Assembly (NCBI GenBank): GCA_000310025.1
Contig: FN649738.1
Coordinates: forward strand, 3,026,195 to 3,090,194
Direction of reading: 5' to 3'
Length of the DNA stretch: 64,000 nucleotides
DNA from: Ectocarpus siliculosus
Taxonomy: Eukaryota > Sar > Phaeophyceae > Ectocarpales > Ectocarpaceae
Shown here: one piece after another, positions 60,159 to 64,000 of the stretch
Numbering within the stretch: position 1 is the stretch's first letter
Layout of the letters: every line of letters begins with the position of its first letter
Position numbers and translations under genes: made by a program
The notes under the pieces: model-generated
Seen by the model: only the letters and a program-made list of their open reading frames with translations
Databases searched by the model: none
Told to the model about the DNA's origin: nothing

Positions 60159-63100
60159 TCACGCGCCGACCGCCACCGGATCCGCCGCCGGAACCGAGTC
60201 TCTAGAACCCCGGTGCGATTTAACGCCATTTCCCCCACTACCACTACCACTACCACCGCCGGTGCCGCCTGCAGCGGCTCCGACTGGCGGTGCTTCTGCC
60301 GCCGCCGCTGATGCCGCCGCTGCTGCCGCCGCCGCCAGTGCGGCCAGTTCCACGTTTTGTATGAAGTCGATGGCGTTCTTGGTCGAAACCCGGTCGGCGA
60401 TCATGACAGGCACCCCGTTTGAGACGATGTGGTTCACCTGGGTAGCGACGCGATTGGAGTGGAAGTAATTGTGTTGATTGGTTGGTGTGGGGGGTGTGTG
60501 CTCATGAAAAAACGCGTGCCGTAGTCGTTGGACCATTGACTTTGCATCCCTACCAATGCCGGGACGAAGCGATATGCCAGGTTTTTCCGCAATTTGGGGG
60601 GAGGTGGGGGGGCTTCAGAGCTCGAGGAAAGCTCGGACATATCTCGGCTGCTCCAACGAAGCAGTGCCTGTGCTTTTTGCGTAGCACCGCCTGAATAAAG
60701 TTCGCGCCCTCTCCACGCTCAAGAAGACAAATGATCAATCTGAAAAAATGGGGGCCCAATTTTAAGAATTCCAACTCCAAAAAATTCGTTTGCGACAGCA
60801 GTTTGAGCGAAATTTCCTGGTTAATTCTGCCTCACACTCTCGCCACGTTAACTCATTTGTTCGCCAATCTATCAATCTGTGGTGACACCGGTCATTTGAC
60901 ACACATGTCCTGGTTGTGTCGATTTCAAATTAGCTTTACTCATGATGGTGGCAAGGCTACGGTCAAAGCCCTGCCCCGGCTCCCGGCTCCCTCCCTCGTA
61001 CCTAGGCTAACGTTGATGGTGAAACAACTCAGGGGGCCACGAAAAGAGGTGGGACTGCCGAAGATTGTGCACGAAAAACATCGGGCGAAAACGCAAAAAA
61101 ACGCCCAGCGGTGTCTCTGTTTTGGAGCCAGGAACCATTACTACGTCCATCTTGAACGAGAAGCGTTAGCAGCGTGTAAAATGTCACCGCCTGGCACTGC
61201 TGTTGTTTGATACCCCCCTCTCCTTCTCGCCGCTCCGTCCTCTCGAGGACGCGCGGTCAATGGTCTAACAGCTAAGGCATGCAAAACATGAGGAGTACGT
61301 CCGTCTCCTCACCGTGGTCATCTCGGTCCGGGTAGGGTCGCCCTTGGCAGGCCTTAGAATCGTCACCCCGAGCAGGATCTCGCTCCTTACGTGACCGTCT
61401 AGCAGTGGCGCCTGAAGCCGGAACATCCAGGAGGGAGGAGGGGGAGAGGGAGAGGGAGAGGGAGAGAGAGATGGGGAGAGAGAGAGAGAGAGAGAGAGAG
61501 AGAAGCGGTGTTAGACCAACACACAATCGGCAGCCAGAATAAATAAGTTCGTCAAAGGGCGTCATCGAGGTCTGGGCAGCGGTTAGAGGAGTGGCCGACC
61601 CAGCGTGAAAAAGGCAGAACGAATAAGCACACTAGAGGGGATCATCAGGATAGAGGGGGGCGACGGATTGATTGGCATGCATGACGACAGCATCTGCTAG
61701 CACAAAGACAATGCTTCACGTATCCCGAGTCTTGCCAGCTATCCCCACCCACCCACCCATCGGAACAGGGCGGAACACGCCCCACGAGCTCAGAATAAAT
61801 CCCATCTGCGTGAGCCCCGCCCTTCACGCCCAGCAGTAGAGCGAACGTTGCACCAGATACTCACGATATCCAGAAAATAAGAAAGGAGAATAAAAGAAAA
61901 AAGAAAATAAATAACAAACGGAAACAAACGATACAGCCGACCCGTCCGACCCGTCCAACCCGACCTACCTTGGGGTGCTCCGTGGCCCGGGTAATGAGCA
62001 TGAAGGACCCTTCCTCGTCGTCAAGAGGCTGCATGTGCATCAGGGTGCAGAAGTCGTGGAGCTTCTTGGACAGGGGCGGCTGCGCCTTGTTCCAGACGAT
62101 CTTGGTGTGCGGGCCGAGGTGCTCGATGTCCGTCCTCCCCTTGCTGTACCTGACTCGTTTTTTTTACGGTGTTGGTGGTTGGTGCTCTAGCTTCTTCGTC
62201 ATCGTGTACGAAGTGCATCTTTAGTGGTCAGCACTACATGCTGCCGTCGTCTGCAACTTTTACTCCCGCGATCTCTGCCTTGATTTCCAAGGGCTCAGGC
62301 CCGGGCTCGTAAAGAGAGACCCATCCCTCCGGGTGATGGTCCGCACCTACTTTTACGGATGTCTCCTCTGGCACATGGTTTGGAAGCTCCACCGATGTCA
62401 ACTCCGACCCTCTGTGCGTCTTGTAGCTCCCCTTCAGTGGTCGGGGCGATGAACACTCCGATATCAACGCCATGTAACCTCCGGAATACAGCCAGCTCTT
62501 CTCCATCGCAGACTATCAAGAATCTAATCTCCTTCCCAGAACTGTGTATATGGTACGTCTTACCCCGCTACGTGTTTGTTGTGCGGTGGGCTACACAGCT
62601 CGTGCAACAACCACCACCACCTATGGAGAGACGGCAACCAATCGAAACAGCAGCCACGCGACGCGCGCCTCACCTGTTGTACTCCAGGACACGGGTGGAG
62701 TCGACGATCATGCTCATCACCTCCGCCGCGGAGCCCTCGATGATTCCGCGGGCCTTCACGCAGGGATACTTGTAGCCGTACTCATCCTGGCCGCGCCACA
62801 GCAGCAGCGAAAAGCAGCAGCAGTAGCAGCAGCGGCGGCGGCGGCAACCCAGCAGCAGCAAACACGCAAGACACAATAGCAAGCGTTAGGGCGTCTTGAT
62901 CTTCTGCAAAACATAACGACAGCAACTACAAGTACTGAGAGGACGACCACAACAACAAGCCAGCCAGCAGCAGCAGAAACAGCACCTCCACCACCACCAC
63001 CACCACCACCACCACCACCACCACCAACAGTAACAGCAACATCTGAATCGTCGGGACCACCGCACCTTCGGGAAGTACTTCTTCCAGACCGTCACCCCGC

Positions 63101-63539
63101 CGCGGTGGGCCACCTCCTCCCATCCGGGCGTGCCTAGGGCCCTCTCGGCGCTTTCCTGCAACGTTGCCATGCACACACAGACAAGGGTTTCAGGATGATA
63201 CGACGTGGCAAGCCGGACCAAGAGCAGAGCGGCACCCACGAGAGAAAAAACACAAACAACAAGAACAACAAGAACAACAACAACGACAACGACAACGACG
63301 ATGACACCAAGAGAAGAATCGCGGACACGATGCCACCACACAAGCGGCGGACCAAACAACGTCGCCGCGGTGAAGGAGGAGGGAACAGCAAGCGAAGCAA
63401 CAAGCACACTCACCTGAGCAAGCTGGAGCTCCGCGAGATACTTGGTGGTGCTCTCCGCCTCGGGGGAAGCCTCCAGCTCTCTCTCGCCCCCTTTTCGCGC
63501 GATAACCGCAAAAAACCCACCCACCTTCCTCGGCAACTC
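60159..63539 (-). CDS. START-domain lipid-transfer-type protein (six exons seen, 5' end incomplete)
   Basis: START domains bind a lipid in a helix-grip cavity and act in lipid transfer or sensing. Exons: 63414-63539, 63066-63155, 62674-62786, 61969-62149, 61313-61411 and 60159-60437. Phases match (0, 0, 2, 0, 0) and give about 295 aa from the first seen exon. Hallmarks in order: ESAERALGTPGWEEVAHRGG, VTVWKKYFPK, VKARGIIEGSAAEVMSMIVD, DIEHLGPHTKIVWNKAQPPL, HDFCTLMHMQPLDDEEGSFM, ILRPAKGDPTRTEMTT and VNHIVSNGVPVMIADRVSTK. After the domain, residues rich in Ala then Gly/Ser end at the stop at 60159. The first exon follows a GGCCCAG acceptor, so the start codon lies further upstream, probably beyond 63550. 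No mitochondrial targeting or membrane segment can be judged without it. The last intron carries retroelement fragments. Confidence 0.86.
60489..60587 (-). mobile_element. SINE-like element in START-gene last intron
   Basis: Read on the minus strand it contains CCCGGCATTGGTAGGGATGC, then AAGTCAATGGTCCAACGACT, and ends ATGAGCACACACCCCCC. It matches the copy at 28799-28891 and the LINE 3' end over its terminal part. The short poly-C tail (six bases) points toward exon 6. It is 50 bases from the exon 6 acceptor. Confidence 0.6.
61232..61299 (+). mobile_element. LINE 3'-end fragment next to START-gene splice donor
   Basis: Plus-strand sequence from TCCGTCCTCTCGAGGACGCG through GGTCAATGGTCTAACAGCTA to GAGTACG is nearly identical to the last about 65 bases of the LINE ending at 30579. 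It has no poly-C tail. Its end lies only 13 bases from exon 5 (61313), inside the intron and in antisense to the START gene. Confidence 0.75.
61430..61502. repeat. GA-rich microsatellite
   Basis: GAGGGA units grade into a pure GA run (about 61475-61502). In the START gene this is the polypyrimidine tract of intron 4 read on the minus strand, just upstream of exon 5. Confidence 0.85.
62987..63027. repeat. CCA microsatellite in START-gene intron 2
   Basis: Pure CCA repeat between exon 2 (63066-63155) and exon 3 (62674-62786). It yields artefactual poly-Trp/Gly/Val frames on the minus strand. Confidence 0.85.
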
Positions 63540-64000
63540 CTGGGCCACAAAAAAAAAGACACGTGACGCACCCGTGCTTCAGCCTGTATGGAAAATCTCT
63601 TTTTCGCTATTTTGTGTGTGTTGTGTATTCGTCTCTGGCGCCAGGCTACCGTACGAGGCGGAGAGATGGCACCCCCCCCTAGACCGATTTTTCATGCTCC
63701 ACAACTGAGGGACCGCCTACGCAGGATTTTAAGAGTATCTAGAAAAATAATAGGGAGGGGGGCACGCAGACCCTATCCCTAACCCTAACCCCAAAGCACG
63801 GATTCAATACTTTATCCCATATGTTTGCTTAATCAATTTTGCTGCGTAGACTACTGCAACCAAGATTGTTCCAACAACGATGATGATGTTGGAACCATCT
63901 CGTCGGGGGATCTCCGTACAACTATCGGGCACATCTCCGCGCCCCGTCGGTTGTGGAGCAATCGACGTTTGAAAGTCGACCCCGGGGGGGGGGGGGGGGG
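63540..64000. other. 5' side of START gene, telomere-like motif and poly-G end
   Basis: This should contain the missing first exon or promoter of the START gene, but no frame clearly qualifies. It holds a short CCCTAA-type sequence (about 63771-63792) and a terminal run of at least 17 G (63984-64000) at the window edge. Confidence 0.4.

Noticed and set aside
62886-63548. 220-codon minus-strand frame treated as one exon
   Set aside because: It contains two START exons plus intervening intron sequence with poly-Val and poly-Trp microsatellite translation; clear GTGAGT and CAG splice sites split it.

Overview
The window looks like nuclear DNA of a multicellular stramenopile, most probably a brown alga of the Ectocarpus type. 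This is inferred from gene style, not from a database match: many short exons, introns of roughly 0.1-1.5 kb with GTGAGT/GTAAGT donors, moderately high GC, runs of CAG/CCA/GAG, and long gene-poor stretches. The content also fits: a flagellar outer-dynein-arm docking protein, LRR proteins with one repeat per exon, and a low-complexity protein carrying a V-x-LIP...WW module. Nothing is prokaryotic; there are no operons, CRISPR arrays or rRNA genes.

Layout. 114-2416 (-): two-exon low-complexity acidic protein with a recurring FLW-S/D-acidic motif. 4110-10588 (+): ten-exon ankyrin/coiled-coil protein of about 800 aa. 13198-18564 (-): membrane-LRR gene 1, with an N-terminal multi-pass domain and nine single-LRR exons. 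21389-22545 (+): two-exon Ala/Ser/Thr/Gln-rich protein with the V-x-LIP...WW module. 28562-34549 (-): eight-exon zinc-dependent polyol (sorbitol/xylitol-type) dehydrogenase; its fourth intron holds a broken LINE and a second LINE 3' end, and its seventh holds a SINE-like copy. 37055-40774 (-): at least four-exon coiled-coil protein with a poly-Q tract. 41114-49174 (+): thirteen recognised exons of an ODA docking-complex protein (ODA1/DC2, CCDC114/CCDC63 family). 50997-55060 (-): membrane-LRR gene 2, paralogous to gene 1, with six single-LRR exons. 60159-63539 (-): START-domain protein, 5' end unresolved, with LINE- and SINE-like fragments in its last intron. Exon joins below were checked by hand for splice sites and reading phase; every join described keeps frame unless stated.

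Two themes stand out. First, the two LRR genes combine a conserved multi-pass domain (D-x-D-x-x-x-DW and LLNVV-x-ED-x-PQL motifs, reminiscent of XK-related proteins) with an array of 72-nt phase-1 exons that each encode exactly one plant-type LRR. That design lets whole repeats be gained, lost or shuffled without breaking frame and suggests a family of diversifying surface receptors. Second, a poly-C-tailed LINE and shorter SINE-like elements share a 3' end and have inserted repeatedly in introns of the dehydrogenase and START genes.
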